From Roseobacter sp. MED193 (lineage in GTDB: Bacteria > Pseudomonadota > Alphaproteobacteria > Rhodobacterales > Rhodobacteraceae), in assembly GCF_000152965.1 (NCBI RefSeq), contig NZ_CH902583.1, positions 1,518,919 through 1,574,971 on the forward strand: a stretch of DNA of 56,053 nucleotides, read 5' to 3'. The notes beneath the pieces are model-generated. The model saw only the letters and a program-made list of their open reading frames with translations. It searched no databases and had not been told where the DNA came from. The position numbers and the translations under genes are program-made. Shown here piece by piece: positions 16,651-25,623 of the stretch (positions are counted from its first letter, which is position 1; each line of letters starts with the position of its first letter).

Positions 16651-18033
16651 TCAGACCTCCCAGCTGGAACACTTGCGATCAACGGTCTTGCGAGAGACAC
16701 CCAGTCGCCGGGCCGCCTCTGCTCGGTTGCCATCGCAGGCGTCCAGAACATGCATGATATGGCGTTGGGTCACCAGATCCAGGGATTCAACCGCCGCTAC
16801 GCCGGTGATTGCCCCTTTCCCAGCGAACTCCTCGGGGAACTCCCCCAGGATCACGGAACGTTCGATAAGATTTCGCAATTCCCGCACATTTCCTGGCCAA
16901 TCATAGCGAGAGAATTTCAGCAGAGTTTCCTCGTTTAGCTCCAGCGCCGCCATCCCTAGGCTGATGGCAAATTGCTCCATAAAGAGCGCCGCCAACTCGA
17001 CGATATCTTCGACACGCTCCTTTAACGGTGGCATCTTAATTTCGACGACATTGATCCGATGGTACAGATCGGCGCGAAAACGCCCTTCGGCTACCGCCTG
17101 TTGCAGATCCGCGTTGGTGGCAAACAAAAAACGCAGGTTCAGGGGGATATCTCGCTCCGCCCCAACAGGGCGCACCCGCTGATCCTCCAGAACCCGCAGC
17201 AACGCAGCCTGCACTTGATCCGGCATCTGCGCCACCTCGTCCAAAAACAAAGTCCCGCCATCCGCATGGAGAAATAGCCCGTCCTTGCGACGGTTTTGGT
17301 CATCTATCTGGCCAAACAGTTCATGGGCGATGCGATCGGGTGCAATCGCTGCACAGTTGACGGCCACAAAGGGTTTTGCCGCCCGTTCTGACAACGAGTG
17401 CAGGGTACGAGCAGCGATTTCCTTGCCAGTCCCACTGGCACCGGTGAACAAAACAGGAGTCGGCAAAGGTGCCAGCCTGTGCAACATTTCACGGGCCTGA
17501 CAAATTGCAACAGATTTCCCCAACAACCGCCCACGGGCCGCATTGCCCTCCGCCGACAGCTCATGTTTCAGCAGGTAGTTCTCCCGGCGCAGATATTTTC
17601 GGTCTAAGGCACGCGCAACAGAGTTGAGGATCTGATTGGCCCGAAACGGCTTGAGCACAAAATCAGCAACCCCAGCCCGTAGCGCCAGGATCGCGGTTTC
17701 GAGGTCTGCGTAGGCCGTAACAAGAATAGTATCCGCAAACAGCCCCACCCGGCGCTGTTCCTGCACCCATTCCAACCCCGTCTTGCCCGGCATCACATTG
17801 TCCAGAATGATCAGGTCAAAATGCGCCTGATCCAGGATAGCAGACGCCTCCGCGGCGGAGGCTGCCTGCTCCACACGTTTACAACGCGGCTCCAGGATCT
17901 TGGTGAGGAAGTTGCGCATACCCGGTTCATCATCGATCACCAGGATAGACGCACCGACAAGGCTCTCGCCATATTCATCGCTTGCGCTCTCCGCCGGACG
18001 CATCGCTGTTACCATCCCGTCTCTCATCCCCAT
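16651..18033 (-). CDS. NtrC-like response regulator lacking the GAFTGA loop
   Basis: This 460-residue protein has a receiver domain (acidic pocket D34/D35, phosphoacceptor D78 in 'IILDNVMPG'), an AAA+ domain ('GASGTGKE' Walker A, 'GGTLFLDEVAQMP' Walker B, 'FRADLYHRINV') and a C-terminal Fis-type HTH ('RAEAARRLGVSRKTVDRK'). Between 'ELFGQ' and 'GLFLHADGG', where sigma-54 activators carry GAFTGA, it has 'IDDQNRRKD' instead. It therefore probably does not open sigma-54 promoters, and may act with sigma-70 like Rhodobacter capsulatus NtrC. A start two codons later (18027) has better spacing from GAGGGG. It follows the formate dehydrogenase gamma gene by 57 bases, perhaps in the same transcript. 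Confidence 0.9.
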   Translation of the reverse strand: MGMRDGMVTAMRPAESASDEYGESLVGASILVIDDEPGMRNFLTKILEPRCKRVEQAASAAEASAILDQAHFDLIILDNVMPGKTGLEWVQEQRRVGLFADTILVTAYADLETAILALRAGVADFVLKPFRANQILNSVARALDRKYLRRENYLLKHELSAEGNAARGRLLGKSVAICQAREMLHRLAPLPTPVLFTGASGTGKEIAARTLHSLSERAAKPFVAVNCAAIAPDRIAHELFGQIDDQNRRKDGLFLHADGGTLFLDEVAQMPDQVQAALLRVLEDQRVRPVGAERDIPLNLRFLFATNADLQQAVAEGRFRADLYHRINVVEIKMPPLKERVEDIVELAALFMEQFAISLGMAALELNEETLLKFSRYDWPGNVRELRNLIERSVILGEFPEEFAGKGAITGVAAVESLDLVTQRHIMHVLDACDGNRAEAARRLGVSRKTVDRKCSSWEV

Positions 18034-18078
18034 GCCCCCTCAGCCTGACGCCTTTGCTGGCAAAAATCAAACTGTCTA

Positions 18079-18102
18079 CCCGCAGTCCGGTTATTCTGCG
18101 GG
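18079..18102 (-). other. hairpin across the end of the FDH gamma gene
   Basis: A perfect 7-bp stem, CCCGCAG/CTGCGGG, has the gamma-subunit stop codon in its loop. On the minus strand a T-rich stretch (GATTTTTG) follows 13 bases later. It may be a weak terminator or attenuator that lowers expression of the response regulator. Confidence 0.4.
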
Positions 18103-19323
18103 CGTCGCAGCACTGTCTTCAGAGGCCTCTGTCTGTTTATCCTGCATCTCTTGCAGCCAGATCGAGTGGTGCTGTTTGGCCCAGGCCTCATCCACTTCAC
18201 CAGATCCCATCGCGTCATAAGCGCCCTCCATCCCAACGGAGCCGATGTAGATATGTGCAATAATGATAGCCATCAGTACAAAGGCCAGAATAGCATGCCA
18301 AGCTTGGGCAAGCTGCATCTCTTCCTGCGGCGCCAGCGCTACAGGCAACTGACCGAGGCCCAAGAGTTCAGACAGGCCCGTCGTATTCAAGAACCCAAAG
18401 GTCTTGGCAAAGAGTGGTAACTCGTAGGGGAACAGCAAGGACACACCTGACAGCGAGATCGACGTGCCAAATACCACCACGGACCAGAAGATCAGTTTTT
18501 GTCCTGCGTTGAATTTCTTGGCGGGCGGATGCGCCGAGCCAATGATGCCGCCAAACTGACGCAGCCAGGTCAGGTCGGTCCGATTGGGGATGTTATGTAC
18601 GGCCCACATGACAAAGATCATCACCAATCCCGCGATAAACCCCCAAGCCACGACATTGTGCAGCCATTTGCTCAGATCCAGCAGCGTCGCATTCGCCACC
18701 TTCCCGAGGTATGGCGCAATAAACAGTCGCCCAAATAGGGACAGAATGCCGGTAATACCCAAAACAATGAACGAGCCTGCCAGTAACCAGTGACCAAAAC
18801 GTTCAATACTCTTGAATCTGGTCACCGTGCGGCCTGTTTTTTCTCCATCAATGCGAATTCTTCCCCGCAACAAAAAGAATACCCCCAAGGCCGCAATTGT
18901 GCCCAAGAGCAGCCAACCTCCGTATTGGCGCAGCGGTCCTGCGCGAAACTCAAGCCAACGCATGCCCCCGTCCTGCACCAGCACTTTGGCAACTTCGCCA
19001 CCGCTCGACACCGAAATCTGCGCTGAATCATAACGCAGTTGCCGCCACAGCTCAGAATCCGAAACCCCGCCCAATGTTCCGAGCTGTTCGCTCAGCGCCG
19101 CTGCGGCCTCCGGGTTGCCAATATTTTCCTGGCGAAAACGCTCATCCAGTTTTTGCTGCTGCTGCCGCGCGAGGATATCATCCAGGGTCTGGGCTCCACC
19201 CGTTGCGCTGCGATCCACAGCTGTGTTCGCATCTGCCGGGACCGCCTGAGCTATCACCGGATCAGACATCAAGAAGAAACACAGCGTTAGCTGCAATAAA
19301 GATAGAAATGCCAGGCGCAGCAT
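18091..19323 (-). CDS. formate dehydrogenase gamma subunit (cytochrome b556)
   Basis: This 410-residue protein starts at the ATG behind AAGGAGTG; a longer reading would precede the signal peptide. Residues 1-25 form a signal peptide, then a periplasmic stretch of about 110 residues ('ILARQQQQKLDERFRQEN'), then the cytochrome b domain with hydrophobic helices and candidate heme histidines ('FGHWLLAGSF', 'WLHNVVAWGF', 'AWHAILAFVLMAIIIAHIYIG'). In FDH-N/FDH-O type complexes this subunit anchors the alpha-beta dimer to the membrane and passes electrons to quinone. The extended periplasmic N-terminus matches the longer gamma subunits of this FDH type. It is last of the three structural genes. Confidence 0.92.
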   Translation of the reverse strand: MLRLAFLSLLQLTLCFFLMSDPVIAQAVPADANTAVDRSATGGAQTLDDILARQQQQKLDERFRQENIGNPEAAAALSEQLGTLGGVSDSELWRQLRYDSAQISVSSGGEVAKVLVQDGGMRWLEFRAGPLRQYGGWLLLGTIAALGVFFLLRGRIRIDGEKTGRTVTRFKSIERFGHWLLAGSFIVLGITGILSLFGRLFIAPYLGKVANATLLDLSKWLHNVVAWGFIAGLVMIFVMWAVHNIPNRTDLTWLRQFGGIIGSAHPPAKKFNAGQKLIFWSVVVFGTSISLSGVSLLFPYELPLFAKTFGFLNTTGLSELLGLGQLPVALAPQEEMQLAQAWHAILAFVLMAIIIAHIYIGSVGMEGAYDAMGSGEVDEAWAKQHHSIWLQEMQDKQTEASEDSAATPAE

Positions 19324-19422
19324 GGGCCACACTCCTTTGCAGGTCGCAGATAAGAAAATACCACATCGCGGACGGCCCACATCACGCAGGCCGTCCCCGT
19401 TTCATGTGAACGTCAAAGGCGC

Positions 19423-20016
19423 TTAGCCGCCCTTTTGCTCATAGGCTGTGCCCCAGCCCCAGGCGCCGGAGCCAAAGCCACGTGCCACAATCCGCTCCCG
19501 GTAGATTTCCGAGACGGTGTCACCGTCGCCCGCCAGCAGCGCCTTGGTCGAACACATTTCTGCGCAGATCGGCAGCTTGCCTTCCGCGATCCGGTTGCGG
19601 CCATATTTGGAGAACTCCGCATTGGAGTGGTTCTCCTCGGGGCCACCGGCGCAGAAGGTGCATTTGTCCATCTTGCCACGGCTGCCAAAGGCGCCCGCCT
19701 GTGGATATTGCGGCGCCCCAAAGGGGCAGGCGTAGAAGCAATAGCCACACCCAATGCACAGATCCTTGGAGTGCAGCACCACACCATCAGCTGTCTGGTA
19801 GAAACAATCCACCGGGCAAACCGCCATGCAGGGCGCATCGGAACAATGCATACAGGCCACGGAGAGCGAACGCTCACCAGGTGTGCCGTCGTTCAGGGTG
19901 ACGACCCGGCGGCGGTTGATGCCCCAGGGCACTTCGTGCTCGTTTTTACAGGCGGTCACGCAGGCATTGCATTCAATGCAGCGTTCGGCGTCGCAGAGGA
20001 ACTTTGCTCTTGCCAT
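19423..20016 (-). CDS. fdh3B: formate dehydrogenase beta subunit (4Fe-4S ferredoxin type, FDH3-like)
   Basis: This 197-residue protein carries four cysteine clusters for [4Fe-4S] centres: 'CIECNACVTAC', 'CMHCSDAPCMAVCP', 'CIGCGYCFYACP' and the split 'CTFC...CAEMC'. It transfers electrons from the molybdopterin alpha subunit to the cytochrome b gamma subunit. It lacks the C-terminal membrane anchor of FdnH-type beta subunits and matches the short FDH3-type beta. It starts 12 bases after the alpha stop codon, behind GGAGAGAGA. The symbol follows common annotation of this short type. Confidence 0.93.
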   Translation of the reverse strand: MARAKFLCDAERCIECNACVTACKNEHEVPWGINRRRVVTLNDGTPGERSLSVACMHCSDAPCMAVCPVDCFYQTADGVVLHSKDLCIGCGYCFYACPFGAPQYPQAGAFGSRGKMDKCTFCAGGPEENHSNAEFSKYGRNRIAEGKLPICAEMCSTKALLAGDGDTVSEIYRERIVARGFGSGAWGWGTAYEQKGG

Positions 20017-20028
20017 GTCTCTCTCTCC

Positions 20029-22923
20029 TTATGCTGCAGTGATTTTGCAAAGAGTGCATTTGCTCTCTTGCATTTGGGTGACGCTGTCATAGCCATAGGT
20101 GAAGGCCACGTTGGCGCTTTCACCCAAAACATAAGGGTCTGCGCCTTCGGGATATTTATCCCGCAGGTCCTTACCCTGGAAATGACCACCAAAGTGGAAG
20201 GGCATAAAGGCAACGCCTACCCCAACCCGCTCGGTGACCATGGCCATGACTTTGACCTTGCCGCCCTCGGGGCCTTCGACCCAGCACTGTTCGCCATCCC
20301 GCACGCCCAGGTTATTGGCGTCGCGCGTGTTGATTTCGACAAACATGTCCTGCTGCAATTCTGCCAGCCAGGGGTTCGAACGGGTTTCTTCACCGCCGCC
20401 CTCATATTCCACCAGTCGCCCGGAGGTGAGGATGATCGGATAGTCCTTAGAGACATCGTTCTTCTGGATCGAGGCATAAAGGGTCGGCAGACGATAGGCC
20501 TGACGGTCCTCATATGTTGGGTAGTCCTCTACCAGATCGCGGCGGTTGGTATAAAGCGGCTCGCGGTGAATAGGCACCGGATCCGGGAAGGTCCAGACAA
20601 CGGCCCGCGCCTTGGCATTGCCAAAGGGCGCACATTCGTGCTTGATCGCCACCCGCTGAATGCCGCCCGACAGGTCGGTTTTCCAGTTGGTCTTTGGACC
20701 TGCCACAGCCTCAATCGAGGCGCGCTCTTCGTCCGTCAGATCGCCATCCCAGCCAAGATCCATCAGCATCTGCATGGTGAATTCGGGATATCCATCCTGG
20801 ATTTCCGAATTCTTGCTGTAGACGCCTTCGGCCAGCAGGTTGTCGCCATCCCGTTCTACGCCAAAGCGGGCGCGGAAGGTGAGACCACCCTCAGAGACCG
20901 GCCGGGACATATCATAGAGGTTTGGCGTGCCTGGATGGTTCATTTCTGGGGTGCCCCAGCAAGGCCACGGCAGACCATAGAAATCGCCATCCGCAGGGCC
21001 ACCCACGGCCTGCAGCGTGGTGCGGTCAAAGGTATGCTGGTTGGCCATGTGCAGCTTTAGCCGTTCCGGGCTTTGACCAGTGTAGCCAATAGTCCAGAGC
21101 CCCTTGTTGAACTCACGGGTGATGCTTTCAACATTGGGGGTTTCAGGGTCATCCATTTCGATGTTGCGGAACAGACGATCCGCCCAACCGAACTTATTGG
21201 CGAACTTGGCCATGATGACCTCATCCGGCAGGCTCTCAAACAGAGGTTCGACCACGCGGTCGCGCCACTGGAAGGAGCGGTTTGACGCCGTAACAGAGCC
21301 ACGGGTTTCAAACTGAGTACAGGCCGGCAGCAGGTAGACGCCATCGGTACGGTCCTGCAACACGGCAGAAACTGTTGGATAGGGGTCAATGACGACCAAC
21401 ATATCCAGCTTTTCCATCGCCGTTTTCATTTCCGTCATCCGGGTCTGCGAGTTGGGCGCATGCCCCCACAGAACCATGGCCCGCACATTGTTGGGCTGAT
21501 CAATGTTATCCTTGTCTTCGAGGATGCCATCAATCCAGCGGCTGACTGGAATGCCCTTCAGGTTTTGGAGGCTCTTGTCCTTGCCGTCAGCCCCCTTCAG
21601 CATATCGAACTGATTGGAGAGCCACTCGGGGTCTTCCTCCCAAACACGCGCCCAATGGGCCCAGGCCCCTTTGGACAGGCCATAGTAGCCCGGCAAAGTA
21701 TGCGAGAGCACGCCAAGATCCGTCGCGCCCTGAACATTGTCATGGCCACGGAAGATATTGGTGCCACCACCAGAGGCGCCCATGTTGCCCAGCGCCAACT
21801 GCAGAATGCAATAGGCTCGGGTGTTGTTGTTGCCGGTGGTATGCTGGGTCCCCCCCATGCACCAGATCACGGTGCCGGGACGGTTGTTGGCCAGGGTACG
21901 CGCGACGCGCTCCAACTGTTCCCCTGGCGCTCCGGTGACGCGCTCGACCTCAGCGGGGTTCCATTTGGAAACCTCATCCTGGATCTGCTCCATGCCCCAG
22001 ACACGGGTGCGGATGAACTCTTTGTCTTCCCAGCCGTTTTCAAAAATATGCCACAGAATTCCCCAGACCAATGCGACATCGGTGCCGGGCCGGAAGCGGA
22101 CATATTCATCTGCATGGGCTGCGGTACGGGTAAAGCGCGGATCACAGACGATCACCGGCGCGTTGTTCTCTTCCTTGGCCTTCAAGAGGTGCAACAGCGA
22201 GACGGGATGCGCCTCGGCCGGGTTTCCACCAATGATGAAGATCGATTTGGAGTTGTGAATGTCGTTGTAGCTGTTGGTCATGGCGCCGTAGCCCCATGTA
22301 TTTGCCACACCCGCAACAGTGGTTGAGTGACAGATCCGCGCCTGGTGGTCGACGTTGTTGGTCCCCCAGTAGGCCGCGAACTTGCGGAACAGATAGGCCT
22401 GTTCGTTGTTATGCTTGGCCGAGCCAAGCCAATAGACGCTGTCGGGTCCGCTTTCTTCGCGGATATCCATCATACCGCCGCCGATCTCGTCGATGGCCTG
22501 ATCCCAAGAGATGCGCTTCCACTCACCGCCCTCTTTTTTCATCGGGTACTTCAGGCGGCGCTCTCCATGAGCGTGTTCGCGCACCGAGGCCCCTTTGGCG
22601 CAATGGGCGCCTAGGTTAAAGGGGCTGTCCCAACCGGGTTCTTGCCCGATCCAGACACCACTATCCACCTCAGCCACAACTGTGCAGCCAACGGAACAAT
22701 GGGTACAAACTGATTTGATGGTTTCGACCGCGCCAGCAGCTGCAGTCGCCGCCGTCGCCTGAGTGACAGTGCCACCAGTGGCACTGATGGCAGCCAAGCC
22801 GCCTATGGCCAGGCCAGAGCCGCGTAAAAATGAGCGGCGGTCAACGGATGTTTCCGCGACCTTGTTGAGGATCGAGCTCCGCTGGGGGCGTCTCGCAACC
22901 CCGTTGGTCTTTTTCCTAAGCAT
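20029..22923 (-). CDS. fdhA: formate dehydrogenase alpha subunit, molybdopterin, Tat-exported
   Basis: This 964-residue catalytic subunit starts at the ATG following GGGAGG. A twin-arginine signal (RR at 29-30 in 'VDRRSFLRG') directs folded export, so formate is oxidised in the periplasm. C73, C76, C80 and C108 bind the N-terminal [4Fe-4S] cluster. The metal ligand is cysteine (C198 in 'ARICHSTTVAG'), where E. coli FdnG and FdoG have selenocysteine. 'MGGTQHTTGNNNTRAYCILQLALGN' and the C-terminal molybdopterin-binding domain ('LTSGRLVEYEGGGEETRSN') are present. The reaction is formate to CO2 plus two electrons. The metal (Mo or W) cannot be told from sequence. Confidence 0.96.
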   Translation of the reverse strand: MLRKKTNGVARRPQRSSILNKVAETSVDRRSFLRGSGLAIGGLAAISATGGTVTQATAATAAAGAVETIKSVCTHCSVGCTVVAEVDSGVWIGQEPGWDSPFNLGAHCAKGASVREHAHGERRLKYPMKKEGGEWKRISWDQAIDEIGGGMMDIREESGPDSVYWLGSAKHNNEQAYLFRKFAAYWGTNNVDHQARICHSTTVAGVANTWGYGAMTNSYNDIHNSKSIFIIGGNPAEAHPVSLLHLLKAKEENNAPVIVCDPRFTRTAAHADEYVRFRPGTDVALVWGILWHIFENGWEDKEFIRTRVWGMEQIQDEVSKWNPAEVERVTGAPGEQLERVARTLANNRPGTVIWCMGGTQHTTGNNNTRAYCILQLALGNMGASGGGTNIFRGHDNVQGATDLGVLSHTLPGYYGLSKGAWAHWARVWEEDPEWLSNQFDMLKGADGKDKSLQNLKGIPVSRWIDGILEDKDNIDQPNNVRAMVLWGHAPNSQTRMTEMKTAMEKLDMLVVIDPYPTVSAVLQDRTDGVYLLPACTQFETRGSVTASNRSFQWRDRVVEPLFESLPDEVIMAKFANKFGWADRLFRNIEMDDPETPNVESITREFNKGLWTIGYTGQSPERLKLHMANQHTFDRTTLQAVGGPADGDFYGLPWPCWGTPEMNHPGTPNLYDMSRPVSEGGLTFRARFGVERDGDNLLAEGVYSKNSEIQDGYPEFTMQMLMDLGWDGDLTDEERASIEAVAGPKTNWKTDLSGGIQRVAIKHECAPFGNAKARAVVWTFPDPVPIHREPLYTNRRDLVEDYPTYEDRQAYRLPTLYASIQKNDVSKDYPIILTSGRLVEYEGGGEETRSNPWLAELQQDMFVEINTRDANNLGVRDGEQCWVEGPEGGKVKVMAMVTERVGVGVAFMPFHFGGHFQGKDLRDKYPEGADPYVLGESANVAFTYGYDSVTQMQESKCTLCKITAA

Positions 22924-23054
22924 GTAAACCTCCCTTGCTAGCCCCTTCACACTTGAAAGAGCGCGCTTGGTTCAAGGAAACCACTTGGCGGTCGGGCGTC
23001 TCGCTACCAGTTGCCACGCGGCGAATGAATACTCTTGTCTGCAACCGGTGCTGG

Positions 23055-23246
23055 TTAGAACCGGGTGCTGTCGTAATAGGCGCGGGTATGCGCGGTATCC
23101 TGCATCCTGTCTGATGCCAGATCAGGCTCTGCGGCCGCAGCCTCAGTACCGCTGGTGGCAACCACCACCGCAGCCAGCGGCGCGCCTGTCGCCGCCATTT
23201 TCAGAAAGTCGCGGCGGCTGTTGGCCCCCTCATCTTTCTTGCTCAT
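23055..23246 (-). CDS. formate dehydrogenase region Tat-target small protein
   Basis: This 63-residue protein starts at the ATG behind GGAGGAG. It is almost entirely a twin-arginine signal ('NSRRDFLKMAATGAPLAAVVVATSG') with about 25 further residues ending 'AYYDSTRF'. It matches the small 'formate dehydrogenase region TAT target' family found between torD-like and alpha-subunit genes. Its role is not established. It might be a fourth periplasmic subunit or a maturation partner of the alpha subunit. Its position, 130 bases before the alpha start, is as in other such clusters. Confidence 0.85.
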   Translation of the reverse strand: MSKKDEGANSRRDFLKMAATGAPLAAVVVATSGTEAAAAEPDLASDRMQDTAHTRAYYDSTRF

Positions 23247-23330
23247 GTGAACTCCTCCTCCTGGCGCCTGGGCCAAGTACTTGTTTCACGGGTTACGGCG
23301 CCGGGTATTCGCCCAGCACCCTTTTGCGGA

Positions 23331-24002
23331 TTACTCCGCGCTCATCCGAAAAGCCTCAGCTTCGATCTCCATGAACTGCCGCCCGACAGCGCCGAGCGCA
23401 GCATAAAGAACCGAAGATTTGGCACCTTCGAGATCTGAAAAGAAATGTCCGGCCCAGGGGCCGATATGTTTGGAAAAGAACTGCTTTTGCTGCGCCAGAT
23501 CCGCCGCCGTGCCAAAGCGCCCAGCGATCATCGCCCCCATCATTTCCATGAGGGAGGCAATATTATCCTCAGGCTCATAGGCATTGGGCGCGCGGGTCAG
23601 ACCGCCAGCCGCCATGTCCTGACGCAGCTGCGCCAGTGGTTTTTCATTCAGAAAGCCAGTGAGGTAATAGCTGGCATAGGGCAGCAGCTCACCACGACCC
23701 AGCCCAATGAATAGCTTGTTGAACTCGCGCTCTGCCGAAGCAGTTTTGCTATGGCGCGCCAATTTAGCCAGGGCATTTATAGCGTCACCCAATGGGCTGT
23801 CATCACCCGCCAATCCGGAGGTCTGCCCCAGCAGCATTTCATCCGGTGGCCCGGCCAGCATCACCCCAAGATAGTTATAGAGATCGGCGCGCATCTGATC
23901 TTCTGCCCCAACCTTCACAGGTGGCACTGGGACCTGCGTCATAGTCTCTAACTCTGTCATCAATTCGGACTCCTCATGGGTCTTCGTCTCGCTCAGGCTC
24001 AT
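23331..24002 (-). CDS. TorD/DmsD family molecular chaperone for formate dehydrogenase
   Basis: This 223-residue all-helical protein has 'RADLYNYLGVMLAGPPDEMLL', 'EFNKLFIGLGRGELLPYASYYLTGF' and 'PEDNIASLMEMMGAMI', typical of TorD-family proteins. These cytoplasmic chaperones bind the Tat signal of molybdoenzymes and hold them until the cofactor is inserted. The client should be the alpha subunit encoded downstream. The start at 24002 overlaps the DUF3306 stop by four bases. An ATG 14 codons in, behind GAGGAG, is a possible alternative. Confidence 0.9.
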   Translation of the reverse strand: MSLSETKTHEESELMTELETMTQVPVPPVKVGAEDQMRADLYNYLGVMLAGPPDEMLLGQTSGLAGDDSPLGDAINALAKLARHSKTASAEREFNKLFIGLGRGELLPYASYYLTGFLNEKPLAQLRQDMAAGGLTRAPNAYEPEDNIASLMEMMGAMIAGRFGTAADLAQQKQFFSKHIGPWAGHFFSDLEGAKSSVLYAALGAVGRQFMEIEAEAFRMSAE

Positions 24003-24667
24003 ACTCCGGCTCCGTCAAACGAAAACCGCATACGCCGCGGGGCAGCTGTGATTTGTGTTTCGGCCAGTGGAACGGCATCGGCGCTCGGATCGGCCTGTCC
24101 GGCCTGGATCGCAGCAAGAGCCAGTTCTGGATCTGGTGCCGGGATCGATGCCGGTTCCTGTGCTGATATCACGCTTTCAGGCTCACCCTCGGGGGCAGCG
24201 TCCTCCACTGGCAGGATCTGCGGTTCGGGGTCGCAAGAGGCTTGGGCCGCAAGGCGTTCCGCTTCAGCTTCTTGCGCCAAGGCCTCCACATGCTGGGTCA
24301 TACCCTTGCCCACCTGATAGGCGGTTTGCAGACCTTCAATGACGCAGGCTGCGTCAGTGAAATCCTCCCCATAATCCACCAGCCCATCCACGCAGGCCAA
24401 GACCGGATTGGCGCGCCACAGGTGCCGCAGCGCGCGGGTTTTGATCCGGGCAGGAATCTGATCAGTCAGAAAGACCTTAAAATCATCCCCCTCCGCGAGG
24501 CTCTCAGGTGCGGGCAGATCCAGCGCAGCCAGGATTTCTTCGTCACTTTGCTCCGCAAGCTCAGCCTCACGGACGGCCGACTGGGCGGCCAACACCGCCT
24601 GTTCTTCGGCTTCAGCCTCGGCCGCAACCGCGGCCTGTCGACGGGACCAGAAATTGCCGCCGCTCAT
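23999..24667 (-). CDS. DUF3306 domain-containing protein
   Basis: This 222-residue acidic, alanine-rich protein opens with 'MSGGNFWSRRQAAV', the typical DUF3306 beginning. A conserved middle section 'IPARIKTRALRHLWRANPVLACVDGLVDYGEDF' carries most recognisable signal. The C-terminal 100 residues are low-complexity, and the protein ends with a basic 'APRRMRFSFDGAG'. DUF3306 genes accompany DUF3305 and FDH genes in many proteobacteria. The molecular role is unknown, but maturation or regulation of FDH is plausible. Start and stop overlap both neighbours by four bases. Confidence 0.88.
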   Translation of the reverse strand: MSGGNFWSRRQAAVAAEAEAEEQAVLAAQSAVREAELAEQSDEEILAALDLPAPESLAEGDDFKVFLTDQIPARIKTRALRHLWRANPVLACVDGLVDYGEDFTDAACVIEGLQTAYQVGKGMTQHVEALAQEAEAERLAAQASCDPEPQILPVEDAAPEGEPESVISAQEPASIPAPDPELALAAIQAGQADPSADAVPLAETQITAAPRRMRFSFDGAGV

Positions 24668-25233
24668 TGCATCCGTCCCCGCTTGGATAGAGACGGCGAG
24701 CGATACACATCGGTGAGCTGCGAAATGCGCGGATCACCGATGCCATCCTCGCTACCGCCGATATCCTTCTTGTCCCGGCGGCGTTTCTTAAATTCTTCCT
24801 CCTGGAAATGCGCTAGGGTAAATTCCCGCAGCCAGGCAACCAGCCCCGGGGGCATCGCCACCTTCTCGACCAGCTCTTCACCGCTGTCGGCATAGTCCTG
24901 CGCCTCAAACGGCGAGGCCGTGATCAGCGTGACCTCTAGGGGAAACTCTCCCTGGCTGACCTCTCGCAAGATCACATAGAGGGAGGGGGGAGTGGTCGTC
25001 AGCGCCTGCATATAGGCCTCTGCTTCGGCACGGTGCAGCTCCAATGGCAGTGTCGCAGCATGGTATTCGCTAACGCCGCCTTCACTGCGTAACAGCTGCC
25101 ACTCCGCCGCCGCGGCCGCGGGCAACAGAGCCGAAACGGTCCAATTCCATTTGGCCCAACGGGTCACACCGGGTGAGCGGCGCAAGACCACTCCCACAGG
25201 CATCACATCAGTTTTCTGTGTGTTTTGACTCAC
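24664..25233 (-). CDS. DUF3305 domain-containing protein
   Basis: This 189-residue protein has the DUF3305 pattern 'MPVGVVLRRSPGVTRWAKWNWTV', 'LELHRAEAEAYMQAL' and 'PSLYVILRE'. The C-terminus is basic ('EFKKRRRDKKD'). It is the first gene of the minus-strand FDH operon, so the promoter should lie in 25234-25623. Members occur next to DUF3306 and formate dehydrogenase genes. No catalytic motif is visible and the function is unknown. Confidence 0.88.
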   Translation of the reverse strand: MSQNTQKTDVMPVGVVLRRSPGVTRWAKWNWTVSALLPAAAAAEWQLLRSEGGVSEYHAATLPLELHRAEAEAYMQALTTTPPSLYVILREVSQGEFPLEVTLITASPFEAQDYADSGEELVEKVAMPPGLVAWLREFTLAHFQEEEFKKRRRDKKDIGGSEDGIGDPRISQLTDVYRSPSLSKRGRMQ

Positions 25234-25623
25234 CCGTCACGACACCCTTTGTCATTTCCACTGTCACAGCTGCAGCCCAGTCGCGAAACGCCGGACCGTC
25301 GTTTGTTAATCCCAGATTGCGCCGACCGGGTGACGCCACGAAAGCCTAAAAAGAGGGCAGTTGAAGAAAACTGCCGCGTTGGGACAAATTGGGGCGCTGC
25401 AATATCACCACCACAGCCCAGCGGTCTAAATGTCTATTTTGACAAAAAAGATCAGGAACTCTGCTCACCACCAAATGGCGAATCACCAGCTCTCAGCATC
25501 TGCCCGAACAGCTGCTTCTGGAGGTGAAAGCCGGTTTACCTCGACAAAGAATCAGAGCTAGTCTGACCCCCCAGCCAGCGGAGGATCCGATCGGATTTTG
25601 CCGAAATTTTCGCGAGGAAAAGA
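25234..25623. promoter_or_regulatory. divergent FDH control region with perfect stem-loop
   Basis: This 390-base gap separates the two arms of the formate dehydrogenase cluster, so both promoters should be here. The clearest structure is the perfect inverted repeat GGCAGTT-gaagaa-AACTGCC (25356-25375), which could be an operator or an mRNA hairpin. No sigma-54 type -24/-12 pair was found, in keeping with the regulator's missing GAFTGA loop. The plus-strand gene has GAGGAAAAG as its ribosome binding site. No protein gene is supported here. Confidence 0.5.

Noticed and set aside
19435-21060. 541-codon ORF on the plus strand opposite the FDH beta and alpha genes
   Set aside because: It is antisense to strongly supported genes with full Fe-S and molybdopterin motifs. 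Long antisense frames are common in GC-rich DNA.
22330-22332. Possible selenocysteine site in the FDH alpha subunit
   Set aside because: The codon at the catalytic position is TGT (cysteine, residue 198), so no selenocysteine insertion is needed.
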